Notes under the pieces: generated by a model
Told to the model about the DNA's origin: nothing
Seen by the model: only the letters and a program-made list of their open reading frames with translations
Databases searched by the model: none
Shown here: one piece after another, positions 19,600 through 27,893 of the stretch
Numbering within the stretch: the stretch's first letter is position 1
How the letters are laid out: every line of letters starts with the position of its first letter
Program-made: the position numbers and the translations under genes
DNA from: Cytophagales bacterium
GTDB lineage: Bacteria > Bacteroidota > Bacteroidia > Cytophagales > JAHDFW01
Length of the DNA stretch: 40,863 nucleotides
Assembly: GCA_020627945.1 (NCBI GenBank)
Contig: JAHDFW010000011.1
Span: 1-40,863, forward strand
Reading direction: 5' to 3'

Positions 19600-19618
19600 A
19601 AAGCCCGATTTAGGCTTT
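19600..19618. other. Small inverted repeat, possible weak terminator
   Basis: AAAGCC (19600-19605) and GGCTTT (19613-19618) around a 7-nt loop, just past the stop of the minus-strand DUF2185 gene. The minus-strand continuation is C-rich rather than T-rich, so termination here is doubtful. I see nothing else in 19465-19638. Confidence 0.3.
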
Positions 19619-19638
19619 AAAAGAGTCAAGAATAGAAA

Positions 19639-19926
19639 TTATTGATCAACCTTACTCCACTGTTTATTTTCGAAAACATAATAGGCTTCCTGTTCGTTTG
19701 ACGAGACTACACTCTTAAGAGAAGGATGCAATTGTAAAACCTTAGACATTTCTTCAATTAAAAAGGAATCCTGATCATCTAACTCTTTATCGGTTTCATT
19801 TCCTGAAAGGATAGTCCAACCACTGTCGTCTTCAGCTTCAGGAGCTTCTTTATAGGCAAGTGTTGGAACTTCGTTACCTTCCAATACACGTGTGCTAACG
19901 ATTACATAAGACTCGAAGATACTCAT
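19639..19926 (-). CDS. DUF2185 / Imm33-like protein
   Basis: 95-aa, acidic, with no signal peptide, so probably cytoplasmic. The pattern YVIVSTRVLEG, then LAYKEAP, then DDSGWTILSGNE and a hydrophobic C-terminal strand AYYVFENKQW matches what I know of the DUF2185 family, which is catalogued as candidate immunity protein Imm33 in polymorphic toxin systems. Standalone copies also exist in many genomes with no known function. Its start codon lies 2 bp after the stop of the secreted endonuclease gene, so the two are almost certainly co-transcribed and perhaps translationally coupled. An immunity role against the partner nuclease is an inference from position only. Confidence 0.72.
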   Translation of the reverse strand: MSIFESYVIVSTRVLEGNEVPTLAYKEAPEAEDDSGWTILSGNETDKELDDQDSFLIEEMSKVLQLHPSLKSVVSSNEQEAYYVFENKQWSKVDQ

Positions 19927-19928
19927 GA

Positions 19929-20990
19929 CTATTGGATTATAATTTTTTTAGAAGTCGCTCCAATTTTAGCAACGTATAATCCAGATCCAAAATTAGATAA
20001 ATTGATACTTACATTGCTGTTATAGATAGTTTCGGACATTATTTCTTGTCCCTGCAGATTGTACACAACCAGCTGTTCATTGGCCTGTCCATTAAGCATC
20101 TTAACACTTAAAGTGTTTTCATAAAAGTTTAGAGTAACCGATTCTTTAAGTTCCTCAATACCCATAGGAGGTGGGGGTGGAGGAGTTACTCCTTTCCAAA
20201 GAAAATCAACATACTCTGGATGATCTATAAAAGGATTTCTATTTTTCTGAACTACGTAAATTGCATCATTACGCATTCTTTCTTTTTGGTCTACCGTGTC
20301 TGCATCATGCCATTCGATAAGCATATCTAATGCCCAACTAGATAAAGTGTCTCCTGAGAACATAGGGCTGTTCCAACTCGAAATATTATTCTTGTAACGG
20401 GTAATAACATAGAAATATGTTCTTGCAAGATCTCCCTTATACTCATCAATTGGTTCGAATACGGTTCCTGAGTAACCAGGGTAATTACAATCACCAAGTT
20501 TACTTCCGTTTGTACTTGTCCAATCCGTAGTTCCTACTTCCCCATAGGGATGATTAGATCTTTTACCATTGACAAATCCATCGGTTGGATAAACGTGAAA
20601 TAGATCAGTATACATTGGGCCGCTTCCTCCAAACCAATTTTGCGGCACGCTATGCTCACGGTTGTAGCAATCACCTTCTTGACTGTATTGCCCACATTGA
20701 TCAGTGGAATACGTGTATATATACGAAGGTTGAGTGCCAGGTGTGTTGGAGTATATGTCTATGATTTTTCCAGAAGCATTTTTGTCAGTTCTGTTGAACC
20801 AATACCAAACGTCATCATAACTAATTACCGTATGTCCTGAAATTATACCGCTTAAAGCTGTTCTTAATTCTTCCCCACCTTTACCAGCAGCATTAGCGTA
20901 ATACCCTTGTGGGATTTGTGCTAAACTGATTGTGGCGCTAGCTAACAATGTTCCAACTCCGATTACTATTCCTTTTATATTCCTCATCAT
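19929..20990 (-). CDS. Secreted endonuclease I with T9SS type A tail
   Basis: Non-specific extracellular nuclease of the EndA/endonuclease I family. The signal peptide is about residues 1-25 (ending ISLAQ). The catalytic core is visible as REHSVP (about 111-116) and DLFHVYPTDGFVNGKRSN (about 129-146), the ββα-metal-type active-site region of this family. A Pro6 linker at about 271-276 leads into a type A sorting domain (about 278-353: VYNLQGQEIMSE, GLYVAKIG, KIIIQ), so export by T9SS is expected, with roles in nutrient scavenging or eDNA turnover. Two adjacent ATGs make the exact start ambiguous by one codon. A near-consensus -7 TATCTTTA lies at 21012-21019 on the minus strand. The DUF2185 gene follows after 2 bp. 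Confidence 0.9.
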   Translation of the reverse strand: MMRNIKGIVIGVGTLLASATISLAQIPQGYYANAAGKGGEELRTALSGIISGHTVISYDDVWYWFNRTDKNASGKIIDIYSNTPGTQPSYIYTYSTDQCGQYSQEGDCYNREHSVPQNWFGGSGPMYTDLFHVYPTDGFVNGKRSNHPYGEVGTTDWTSTNGSKLGDCNYPGYSGTVFEPIDEYKGDLARTYFYVITRYKNNISSWNSPMFSGDTLSSWALDMLIEWHDADTVDQKERMRNDAIYVVQKNRNPFIDHPEYVDFLWKGVTPPPPPPMGIEELKESVTLNFYENTLSVKMLNGQANEQLVVYNLQGQEIMSETIYNSNVSINLSNFGSGLYVAKIGATSKKIIIQ

Positions 20991-21054
20991 ATTCCCTCGT
21001 ATATCTAACTGTAAAGATACAATAAAAACTTAATAGGCGAACAAGGCTGAAAGG

Positions 21055-21084
21055 AAACAAAAAAGCCAACGTAAGTTGGCTTTT
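21055..21084 (-). terminator. Rho-independent terminator after the MscS gene
   Basis: AAAAGCCAAC (21061-21070) and GTTGGCTTTT (21075-21084) with a 4-nt loop. Read on the minus strand it ends in a T-run, 25 bp after the stop of the channel gene. Confidence 0.88.
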
Positions 21085-21108
21085 AATACTAGATTTAATA
21101 AAACAACC

Positions 21109-22170
21109 TTATTGTTTTATATTGTATATTGTTTGAGTAGGGAAGGCCATTTCCAATCCTTTCTCATTAAACGTTTTAAGTATGTCTAAATTGATTTTTG
21201 TTTGAGTTTCAAGAATATCTACTCCTGGTTTTATGTAGTAGATAAATAATATTCCCAATGAGAAATCACCAAAACTGTTGAAGGATATAGGAGTGTTTTC
21301 TTCAATGTTTTCAGCGTGTCTTACTGCAATCTCCTTTAAAGATTCAAGGGCAACTTCCATTTGTTCAGGGCTAGTATCGTAGGTAAGACCCAGATTGAGA
21401 ACAACTTTTCGCGACGGTTCTGCCGTTACATTTTCAATAAAGCTGTCAGTGAACTTTGCATTAGGTATTGTAACAATTCTCCCTTCAAGAGTCTTCATTC
21501 GTGTACTACGAATTCCAATTTCTATGATGTTACCATCATAACCTCCAATTTTTACTCTTTCGCCAATCTTAAAAGGCTTATCGGTAAGAACAGTAAATCC
21601 TCCAAAGAAGTTAGAAACAGAATCCTTTGCAGCCATAGCAAAAGCCAGACCTCCAATTCCAAGTCCTGCTAATAATGCGGCAACATCATAACCAGCGTTA
21701 TTAAGAGCAAGTATGATTCCCAAAGTCCAAATGATAAATCTTATTCCCTTACGTACAATAGGCAGTACTTGGTCGTCCAATTCACTTTCAGATTTTTCAA
21801 CAAGGGGAGTGATGTATTCTTCAATAAAAGCATCAATTGTTCTTGCAATCAGCCAGGTTACATTGAGCGTAATAAGTACATGGAAGACTTTTTTGACCCA
21901 CTCATGAACGGTCAGAGATTCGAAATGGAGTTGTTCAAACCCAAGCCAAACACCAAATATAATAACAGCAAAAACGGCAGGTTCCTCAAGCATATCGATG
22001 AGCAAGTCGTCCAACCTTGTTTTGGTTTTCTTAGTTACCTGCTTAATTACTTTAGAGCTAAACCACGCTAGTATTTTACCCGCTACCGCAGCCAATACTA
22101 TAATGCCAAGCGCATAAAACCAATGTTTTAAATCGTTTCCGTAATATTGTTCTGTAAGTAAGTCTTCCAT
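21109..22170 (-). CDS. Mechanosensitive ion channel, MscS family
   Basis: Inner-membrane tension-gated channel that releases solutes on osmotic downshock. 353 aa, longer than E. coli MscS and like YnaI/YbdG-type members with extra N-terminal helices. Hydrophobic helices occur near 16-36, 69-85, 91-110 and 143-163, then the pore helix region VAALLAGLGIGGLAFAMAA (about 165-183) and the β-domain signature FGGFTVLTDKPFKIGERVKIGGYDG. The MscS β-domain continues with RSTRMKTLEGRIVTIPNAKF. The C-terminal α/β domain ends with FPTQTIYN, typical of the family. It has its own terminator and a putative -7 element, so it is probably monocistronic. Confidence 0.92.
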   Translation of the reverse strand: MEDLLTEQYYGNDLKHWFYALGIIVLAAVAGKILAWFSSKVIKQVTKKTKTRLDDLLIDMLEEPAVFAVIIFGVWLGFEQLHFESLTVHEWVKKVFHVLITLNVTWLIARTIDAFIEEYITPLVEKSESELDDQVLPIVRKGIRFIIWTLGIILALNNAGYDVAALLAGLGIGGLAFAMAAKDSVSNFFGGFTVLTDKPFKIGERVKIGGYDGNIIEIGIRSTRMKTLEGRIVTIPNAKFTDSFIENVTAEPSRKVVLNLGLTYDTSPEQMEVALESLKEIAVRHAENIEENTPISFNSFGDFSLGILFIYYIKPGVDILETQTKINLDILKTFNEKGLEMAFPTQTIYNIKQ

Positions 22171-22199
22171 ACTTATTGTTGCTTAATTGTTTGTTGGTA

Positions 22200-22207
22200 C
22201 AAAATTA
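22200..22207 (-). promoter_or_regulatory. Putative -7 element TAATTTTG for the MscS gene
   Basis: TAnnTTTG on the minus strand, 29 bp before the channel's ATG. No good -33 match was seen. Confidence 0.4.
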
Positions 22208-22318
22208 AAAAACGTGTGGTTATTTTGAACTTTAACCGTTAAAATTTGGTAGAGTAGAATATGAAAATCATATTTGGAGTAATAAATGTTTAAACAACTT
22301 AAGAAACTAACTATAGTT

Positions 22319-23170
22319 ATGAGAAAATTACAAAGTATATTTTTGGTAATCTGTACATTGATGGTGACCAACCTAATGGCACAAGAATTACCACAACCGA
22401 GTCCAGCTGCTTCATTTAAGCAAAGAGTAGGACTAACGGATATTTCAATGGAATATTCAAGACCAAGTGTAAAAGGAAGAACGATCTGGGGAGATCTTGT
22501 ACCGTACGACAAAGTATGGAGAGCTGGTGCTAACAAAAATACAATGATCACATTCTCTGATGATGTGAAAGTTGGAGGTAAAGAGCTTAAGGCTGGTACG
22601 TATTCAGTATTTATTACACCAAGTAAAGACAATTGGACTGTAGCGTTTAACACTAAAACTGACATGTGGGGAGCAGATGGGTATGATACCAAGAACGATG
22701 CAGCAAGTATTTCTGTTCGTGCAAAAGCTACTGAGAATGTTGAGTCATTGAAGTACAGTGTAGAAGATATTACTGATAATTCTGCGATGCTTGTGATGTC
22801 ATGGGAGAAAATTGCATTGCCTATTAAGATAGAAGTTGATGTTCAAAAGAAAGCTATGGCTAATATCGAAGAGGCGCTAAAAGATGATCGTTGGAGAGCT
22901 TATAGAAGTGCTGCAAACTATTTAGCAGACAATAAAATTGATATGGCAAAAGCTAAAGAGTACATAGCTAAGTCAATCGAATTGAAAGAAAACTGGTATA
23001 GTTACTGGGTACAAGCAGATATCCTTGCCGATAGTGGGGATAAGAAAGGTGCTATAAAAAGTGCAAAGAAATCAATCGAATTAGGAGAAGCTTCTTATAA
23101 AGAAAGCGGAAGAACGTTTAGCTACAAAAAAGATCTAGAAGAATCTATTGCAAAGTGGAGCAAGAAGTAG
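22319..23170 (+). CDS. Exported DUF2911 domain protein
   Basis: 283 aa from the ATG at 22319. That start is preferred over the listed 22286 because it gives a canonical signal peptide (MRKLQSIFLVICTLMVTNLMAQ). DUF2911 features follow: ISMEYSRPSVKGRTIWGDLVPYDKVWR, then AGANKNTMITFSDDVKV, then AGTYSVFITP and the NTKTDMWG block. The C-terminal 90 residues are helical with a TPR-like pattern (ADNKIDMAKAKEYIAKSIEL, then GDKKGAIKSAKKSIEL). Such proteins are common in Bacteroidota and have no established biochemical role. The likely location is periplasm or outer membrane. It is convergent with the symporter gene, and the two share a bidirectional terminator. Confidence 0.85.
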   Translation: MRKLQSIFLVICTLMVTNLMAQELPQPSPAASFKQRVGLTDISMEYSRPSVKGRTIWGDLVPYDKVWRAGANKNTMITFSDDVKVGGKELKAGTYSVFITPSKDNWTVAFNTKTDMWGADGYDTKNDAASISVRAKATENVESLKYSVEDITDNSAMLVMSWEKIALPIKIEVDVQKKAMANIEEALKDDRWRAYRSAANYLADNKIDMAKAKEYIAKSIELKENWYSYWVQADILADSGDKKGAIKSAKKSIELGEASYKESGRTFSYKKDLEESIAKWSKK

Positions 23171-23193
23171 GTTAAAGAACTTAATAAGTAACT

Positions 23194-23225
23194 AAAAAGG
23201 GCGATCAATTGATCGCCCTTTTTTT
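23194..23225. terminator. Bidirectional terminator between DUF2911 and SSS genes
   Basis: 15-bp arms (AAAAAGGGCGATCAA and its reverse complement) form a perfect palindrome with no separate loop, flanked by A- and T-runs. It works in both directions, and its T-run touches the stop codon of the symporter. Confidence 0.9.
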
Positions 23226-24921
23226 ATGCTTCTTCTTTCGAACCTATAATTAATTGGATAATCATAGAGAGAAAGACTATTCCCAAACAACCCAATAGAT
23301 TCAAATATAAATAGGCAATGTCATCTTTGAAGAGGGCAAATATTATAATAATTACGGATTGAGTAATCAGCGCCGCGATAAATACCGCATTTCCTTTGAC
23401 AAATTTAATAAAGAAGGCTACTAAGAAGATTCCTAATATCGTTCCATAGAATATCGACCCAAGAATATTAACTGCTTCAATCAAGTTTTCTACCAAATGA
23501 GCAAAAAGAGCAAACCCAATGGCTATCAGCCCCCAACCTAATGTTAGTGCTTTGGAAACATTTAGATAATGTTTGTCTGATCCATCTTTCTTAATAACAC
23601 GTTTATAGAAATCAATAGTTGTAGTGGAGGAGAGGGCGTTTAATTCTCCAGAGGTCGAAGACATGGCTGCAGAGAAAATAACGGCTAGCAGCAGCCCAAC
23701 AATTCCTGTTGGTAAATACTTAATAATAAAGCTTAAGAATACATAATCAGAGTCTTTTGATTGAGTTCCTATATTATCGGCCAAAAGTGTTTTAGCTTCT
23801 CCACGAATACTTGTCAAATCTTGGTCTGCAGCAAACATGTTCGATTTTGCTAAATCAATCATTTCTGTATTTCCCTGATCTTTTATTTCTAGGTAGTGTG
23901 CAATTTGTCGCTTTTTTTCTTTGAATGCTTCATTATGTCGCACTTCAATAGCTTCTATTTCTGCTCTTACTTCAGAGTTTTTCAGAGCATCCATACTAGT
24001 TGGATTAAAAAGAACTGGATGATCTTGAAACTGGTAAAATACAAATACCATGATTCCCACCATTAGAATGAAGAATTGCATTGGGATTTTAAGCACAGCA
24101 TTGAAAAGTAGCCCCATTCTACTTTCGTATACAGATTTACCACCCAGATATCGCTGCACCTGAGATTGATCCGTTCCAAAGTAGGAGAGAGCCAGAAAAA
24201 AACCTCCTATTAGTCCACTCCATAGAGTATATCGTTCTGAAGGATCGAAGCTAAAATCAACAACTTCAAGTTTATCCATGGAACCCGCGATGTGCAGGGC
24301 ATCTGTAAAAGATACATATCCAGGTAGATTATAAATTACCATAAAGAAGGCAATAAACATCCCCAGCATGATAATGGTCATTTGCCACTTTTGTGTTAAA
24401 CTCACCGCTTTACTACCTCCACTTACAGTATATATTATTACGAGTACTCCAACTAAAAGAATAGTTAGGTTTAAATCCCATCCTAGTGCGGTCGAAAGAA
24501 TAATGGCAGGAGCATAAATGGTAATTCCAGCCGCTAATCCTCTTTGCACAAGAAATAAAAATGCCGCGAACATTCTGTTTTTAAGTCCAAAACGTGATTC
24601 CAAATACTCATATGCCGTATATACGTTGAGTTTGTAATATATCGGAATAAATACGGCGCAAACAACAATTAAGGCTAATGGAAGTCCAAAGTAGTTTTGA
24701 ACAAATCCCATACCTGAATCAAAGGCTTGCCCTGGTGTTGAAATAAATGTAATTGCACTTGCCTGTGTTGCCATTACAGAAAGACCAATTGTAGTCCATT
24801 TCATTTGGTTACCGCCTTTAAGGTAATCATCTATATTGGCATTTTTACGAGTTTTCCAAGCTCCATAAATCACTATAAAACCTAAAGTCCCAAATAGTAC
24901 GATCCAATCTAATATTCCCAT
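23224..24921 (-). CDS. SSS family sodium:solute symporter
   Basis: Inner-membrane Na+-coupled importer, 565 aa, with about 13 hydrophobic segments. Family features: DYLKGGNQMKWTTIGLSVMATQASAITFISTPGQAF near the N-terminus (substrate and Na+ site region), YTAYEYLESRFG, and the later SAAMSSTSGELNALSSTTTIDFYKR block. A hydrophilic insert of about 90 residues (roughly 300-390) between helices is usual in Bacteroidota members. The substrate cannot be read from sequence. It is third in a minus-strand unit after the PIG-L gene and the 44-aa gene (21-bp gap), suggesting import of a product related to the deacetylase's substrate. Confidence 0.92.
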   Translation of the reverse strand: MGILDWIVLFGTLGFIVIYGAWKTRKNANIDDYLKGGNQMKWTTIGLSVMATQASAITFISTPGQAFDSGMGFVQNYFGLPLALIVVCAVFIPIYYKLNVYTAYEYLESRFGLKNRMFAAFLFLVQRGLAAGITIYAPAIILSTALGWDLNLTILLVGVLVIIYTVSGGSKAVSLTQKWQMTIIMLGMFIAFFMVIYNLPGYVSFTDALHIAGSMDKLEVVDFSFDPSERYTLWSGLIGGFFLALSYFGTDQSQVQRYLGGKSVYESRMGLLFNAVLKIPMQFFILMVGIMVFVFYQFQDHPVLFNPTSMDALKNSEVRAEIEAIEVRHNEAFKEKKRQIAHYLEIKDQGNTEMIDLAKSNMFAADQDLTSIRGEAKTLLADNIGTQSKDSDYVFLSFIIKYLPTGIVGLLLAVIFSAAMSSTSGELNALSSTTTIDFYKRVIKKDGSDKHYLNVSKALTLGWGLIAIGFALFAHLVENLIEAVNILGSIFYGTILGIFLVAFFIKFVKGNAVFIAALITQSVIIIIFALFKDDIAYLYLNLLGCLGIVFLSMIIQLIIGSKEEA

Positions 24922-24942
24922 AGCTGCTTCGGTTTTAAATGA

Positions 24943-25077
24943 TTAGTTAAAGTATTCCGTGAATGCCCAGAACAAGAGGATTAATGTAAACAGAAATCCA
25001 ATCACCCAATAATATAGCGAGGACCATTTTTTGAAGAATGGAGGTTTGCCTAGATTGTCTTTTTCTTCCGTACTCAT
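24943..25077 (-). CDS. 44-residue single-pass membrane protein, symporter-associated
   Basis: Too short for the ORF track. It reads MSTEEKDNLGKPPFFKKW, then a single transmembrane helix (SLYYWVIGFLFTLILLFWAF), then TEYFN. It lies between the PIG-L gene (7-bp gap) and the symporter (21-bp gap) on the same strand. Small proteins with the same plan (charged N-terminus, PPFF-K-W, one helix) are commonly found next to SSS symporters in Bacteroidota, so it may be an accessory subunit. The function is inferred from position only. Confidence 0.85.
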   Translation of the reverse strand: MSTEEKDNLGKPPFFKKWSSLYYWVIGFLFTLILLFWAFTEYFN

Positions 25078-25084
25078 AGTTGTT

Positions 25085-27580
25085 CTATTTTTTACCTAAT
25101 GAAAGAATATTAGCCATTAATCGATATGCTCCTGGAACTCCAGCAGGAAGCTCTCTAAAGAAAGAGATTCCAGTATAAACAAAATGCCCTTTTCCATATT
25201 CGGCTACTAACAGAGCTCCTTGTTTTTCGTCTTCTTCAGGATCATTCCAAGAGATAATAGGAGTGTAGCGCTCGTCCCATTCATTAGGGAAATATAATCC
25301 ACGTTCTTGTACCCAACCTTCAAAATCTTGCTGGGTGATTTTGTTTGGATAATTTAGTACTGGGTGCTCAGGGCTTATAAATGTAGCTTTTGCTTCTTCC
25401 ACAGTTACACGATCTCTTGAAAGTTTCATGTCGTAAGGACCAATTTCCTTTGTGACCAGACGATGACTTGTGTTGTACTGAACTACCAAATTTCCACCAT
25501 TCTCAACATAGTTCATTAATTCGGTCCTAGCACTTTTAAGGAATTGCTTAGTATTATAAGCTCTTACACCTGTCATGATTACATCGAATTTGGATAAGTC
25601 TAATGATCGAAAATTCTCTTCTGTAATTAATTCCACTTCATAACCCAATTGTTTCAAACTGGTAGGAACCTCGTCACCAGCTCCTTCAATGTACCCCACT
25701 TTTTTACCTTTTGAAGAAACATTTACTTTAACGATGGTTGAACGTGCCTGAGGAAGCAATACTTGTTTCGGGATATGATCATAATCAATTTCAATAAAGC
25801 TTCTAGCATTGTCTTTTATCCCATTTTGCCAAACCTCGACCGACATATGAGCGGTTTGTTGATCTTTTGGAGGTGTTACCTCAAAGTAGACCATTTTTTC
25901 TACATACTTACCGTCTATTTGATAATTGATGCTAGCAGGTTCTGACTTCCAACCATTAGGTAATTTTAGTTGAATCTTACCAGAAGCATTTTCTGAATTA
26001 GATCGTACCGTCACGCCAACCTGCTGAGGTTGATCCGATGCAAAAAGATATACAGGATCAGTAATATTTGCCGTAACAGGCGGTAGTACCACAAATTCAC
26101 GATAAATTTCGGCCTTTACAGGGTCCGTCCATTTATACATTAGTGGTCTTGTTATACTTAAATTAACCCCTTCAATAGTAATATCAAATTGCACTGGAAG
26201 AGCGTTGGAATTGGTTGGGATTCCGATTAGAGTAGGCTGTTCTACTTGAAACATACCTTCGTATGGGTCGTTTAACCAGTAAGGGTTGGTCGCAAAAAAT
26301 GTATGAAGAGATGTACTTGTCTTAAATGTGAATGGTTGATTGTTCTCAATTAGATTTCCAAGGGTTGTATCTTTACCAGCCATTGAAACCTTGTTAATCT
26401 TCATATTAAGATCACTTCTAATTAGACATTCAAGGCTAACATTAAATTCTTCTTTTGGTGTTGCTCCATAATCACCTGTGGTGGCTTCTAACCAAACCCC
26501 TGAACAAGCAACAATTAGTTTTTCAATTTGTTTTAGTTTGTACGTAGACCAATTAGACTCAGGTAGTTTTTTAACGGTATTATATAGTTTTATAAGACCT
26601 GCTACAGATGTCGAAGGAGAAGTTGGATCAAAATCCGCATACAACTTATCCGCCATTTTTTGAATTCCTTTCGAATTTTCTAGTCGGTTCCAATTTGTTT
26701 CTATACCATCAAAAATACTATTGGAGCTAGGAGTAGGACCCTGTTTAAGGGTTAGATATTCCGTTCTTGTTCCTCTTCTTTTACCAGATCCAAAGCCTTG
26801 ACTTTTATGCATAGATCTACTTTCTGATGCGATTTCCGAATACGATTTACCAAGAAGAGGGTTGAATTTTCCTATGTCCGCAGTAACTATAGAATCATTT
26901 CCTGCTGCTTTTGTAGCAAGCTCTTTATCCCACCAAGTACTTGAGTTGAAAAAATGCCTTTTTGCTTGCCATGGCGTTACGTACTTAAGTTGTTCAGGAA
27001 AAGCGGTGGGGTCTGCAGCCAATTCAAATGCTTCCGCAGCCAACATTGCTGAAGCAGTGTGGTGTCCATGTCCTGCACGACTATTTGGGGGAAACCTAGT
27101 TATGATAACATCTGGTTGAAATTTACGGATTCTCCATACAACATCCGCCAGTACTTGTTTTTTGTCCCATTTCGTAAATGTTTCTTCTGGGTTTTTAGAA
27201 TAACCAAAATCTACAGCGCGGGTAAAATATTGTTCACCGCCATCTATTTTTCGGGCTTCTAGTAATTCATGTGTACGCAAAAGTCCCATTAGAGCACCTT
27301 TTTCGGTTCCAATTAGGTTCTGACCTCCATCTCCACGAGTTAACGAAAGATATGCTGTGCGCGCTTTAGTATCATTGGCTAAGTAGGAAATTAACCTCGT
27401 ATTTTCGTCGTCGGGATGTGCCGCAACATAAAGTACACTTCCCAATGTTCTTAATTTGTCGAGTTCTAGTTTGATTTGTGAGGAATTCCAGTCTTTTTCT
27501 TGTGCAGAACTAATTCTTGGGAGCAAGCTTAAGAGTCCCATTAATCCAGATAGAAAGATGTGTTTTACCGATTTAGCCAT
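25085..27580 (-). CDS. Exported PIG-L family deacetylase with C-terminal GATase-like domain
   Basis: 831 aa. The signal peptide is about residues 1-27 (ending ISSAQ). The PIG-L/LmbE zinc deacetylase domain covers about 45-260, with the metal-binding AHPDDE (54-59) and HGHH (171-174), so it probably removes acetyl groups from N-acetylated sugars in the periplasm. The middle region (about 460-620) is β-rich, with an NEW3-like stretch (PVYLFASDQPQQVGVTVRSNSE). The last 200 residues (GYIEGAGDEVPTSLKQLGYEVELI, FDVIMTGVRAYN, GGNLVVQYNTS, GKGHFVYTGISFFRELPAG) resemble class I glutamine amidotransferase-like domains used for carbohydrate binding in large hydrolases. It is first in the unit with the 44-aa protein and the SSS symporter. 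Confidence 0.88.
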   Translation of the reverse strand: MAKSVKHIFLSGLMGLLSLLPRISSAQEKDWNSSQIKLELDKLRTLGSVLYVAAHPDDENTRLISYLANDTKARTAYLSLTRGDGGQNLIGTEKGALMGLLRTHELLEARKIDGGEQYFTRAVDFGYSKNPEETFTKWDKKQVLADVVWRIRKFQPDVIITRFPPNSRAGHGHHTASAMLAAEAFELAADPTAFPEQLKYVTPWQAKRHFFNSSTWWDKELATKAAGNDSIVTADIGKFNPLLGKSYSEIASESRSMHKSQGFGSGKRRGTRTEYLTLKQGPTPSSNSIFDGIETNWNRLENSKGIQKMADKLYADFDPTSPSTSVAGLIKLYNTVKKLPESNWSTYKLKQIEKLIVACSGVWLEATTGDYGATPKEEFNVSLECLIRSDLNMKINKVSMAGKDTTLGNLIENNQPFTFKTSTSLHTFFATNPYWLNDPYEGMFQVEQPTLIGIPTNSNALPVQFDITIEGVNLSITRPLMYKWTDPVKAEIYREFVVLPPVTANITDPVYLFASDQPQQVGVTVRSNSENASGKIQLKLPNGWKSEPASINYQIDGKYVEKMVYFEVTPPKDQQTAHMSVEVWQNGIKDNARSFIEIDYDHIPKQVLLPQARSTIVKVNVSSKGKKVGYIEGAGDEVPTSLKQLGYEVELITEENFRSLDLSKFDVIMTGVRAYNTKQFLKSARTELMNYVENGGNLVVQYNTSHRLVTKEIGPYDMKLSRDRVTVEEAKATFISPEHPVLNYPNKITQQDFEGWVQERGLYFPNEWDERYTPIISWNDPEEDEKQGALLVAEYGKGHFVYTGISFFRELPAGVPGAYRLMANILSLGKK

Positions 27581-27893
27581 TATAAAACTTTATTAATTTA
27601 GATAACTGTATAGGTATGTCGAAACAAGTTATTTGAGTTTCAGGTTCCAAAGATATAAGATAACCTGACTTGGTTCGTTATAAGTTAGTATTTCTCGTTG
27701 TTCCTGTTTATATAATAGAGGTTTAAACTATAAAGGAACTCCGATAAAAAAAAAGGTGTTTACTTTGGTAAATAACGATAGTTATTCTATCATTGCAACA
27801 TCAATGTACTAGGATTCCAACTCAGGAATCAATTTTCATTTTTTGATCAATCATTCTTTTTGATAAAAACCCATCTTATATTTTATTTGATTT
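27581..27893. other. 313-bp divergent intergenic region, PIG-L / rho
   Basis: AT-rich, with no credible small ORF. A minus-strand -7 element is at 27648-27655. I found no exact TAnnTTTG for rho and no clear riboswitch or attenuator, although the rho leader would be up to about 200 nt and includes an A9 run near 27750. Confidence 0.5.
27648..27655 (-). promoter_or_regulatory. Putative -7 element TATCTTTG for the PIG-L unit
   Basis: Exact TAnnTTTG on the minus strand, 67 bp upstream of the PIG-L start. No -33 TTG was found at normal spacing. Confidence 0.4.

Noticed and set aside
20640-20840. 66-aa plus-strand ORF opposite the endonuclease
   Set aside because: Antisense to the catalytic core of a well-supported gene, with no start context of its own.
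22183-22692. 169-aa minus-strand ORF opposite the DUF2911 gene
   Set aside because: The opposite strand carries a recognisable exported protein with a signal peptide; the antisense translation matches nothing I recognise.
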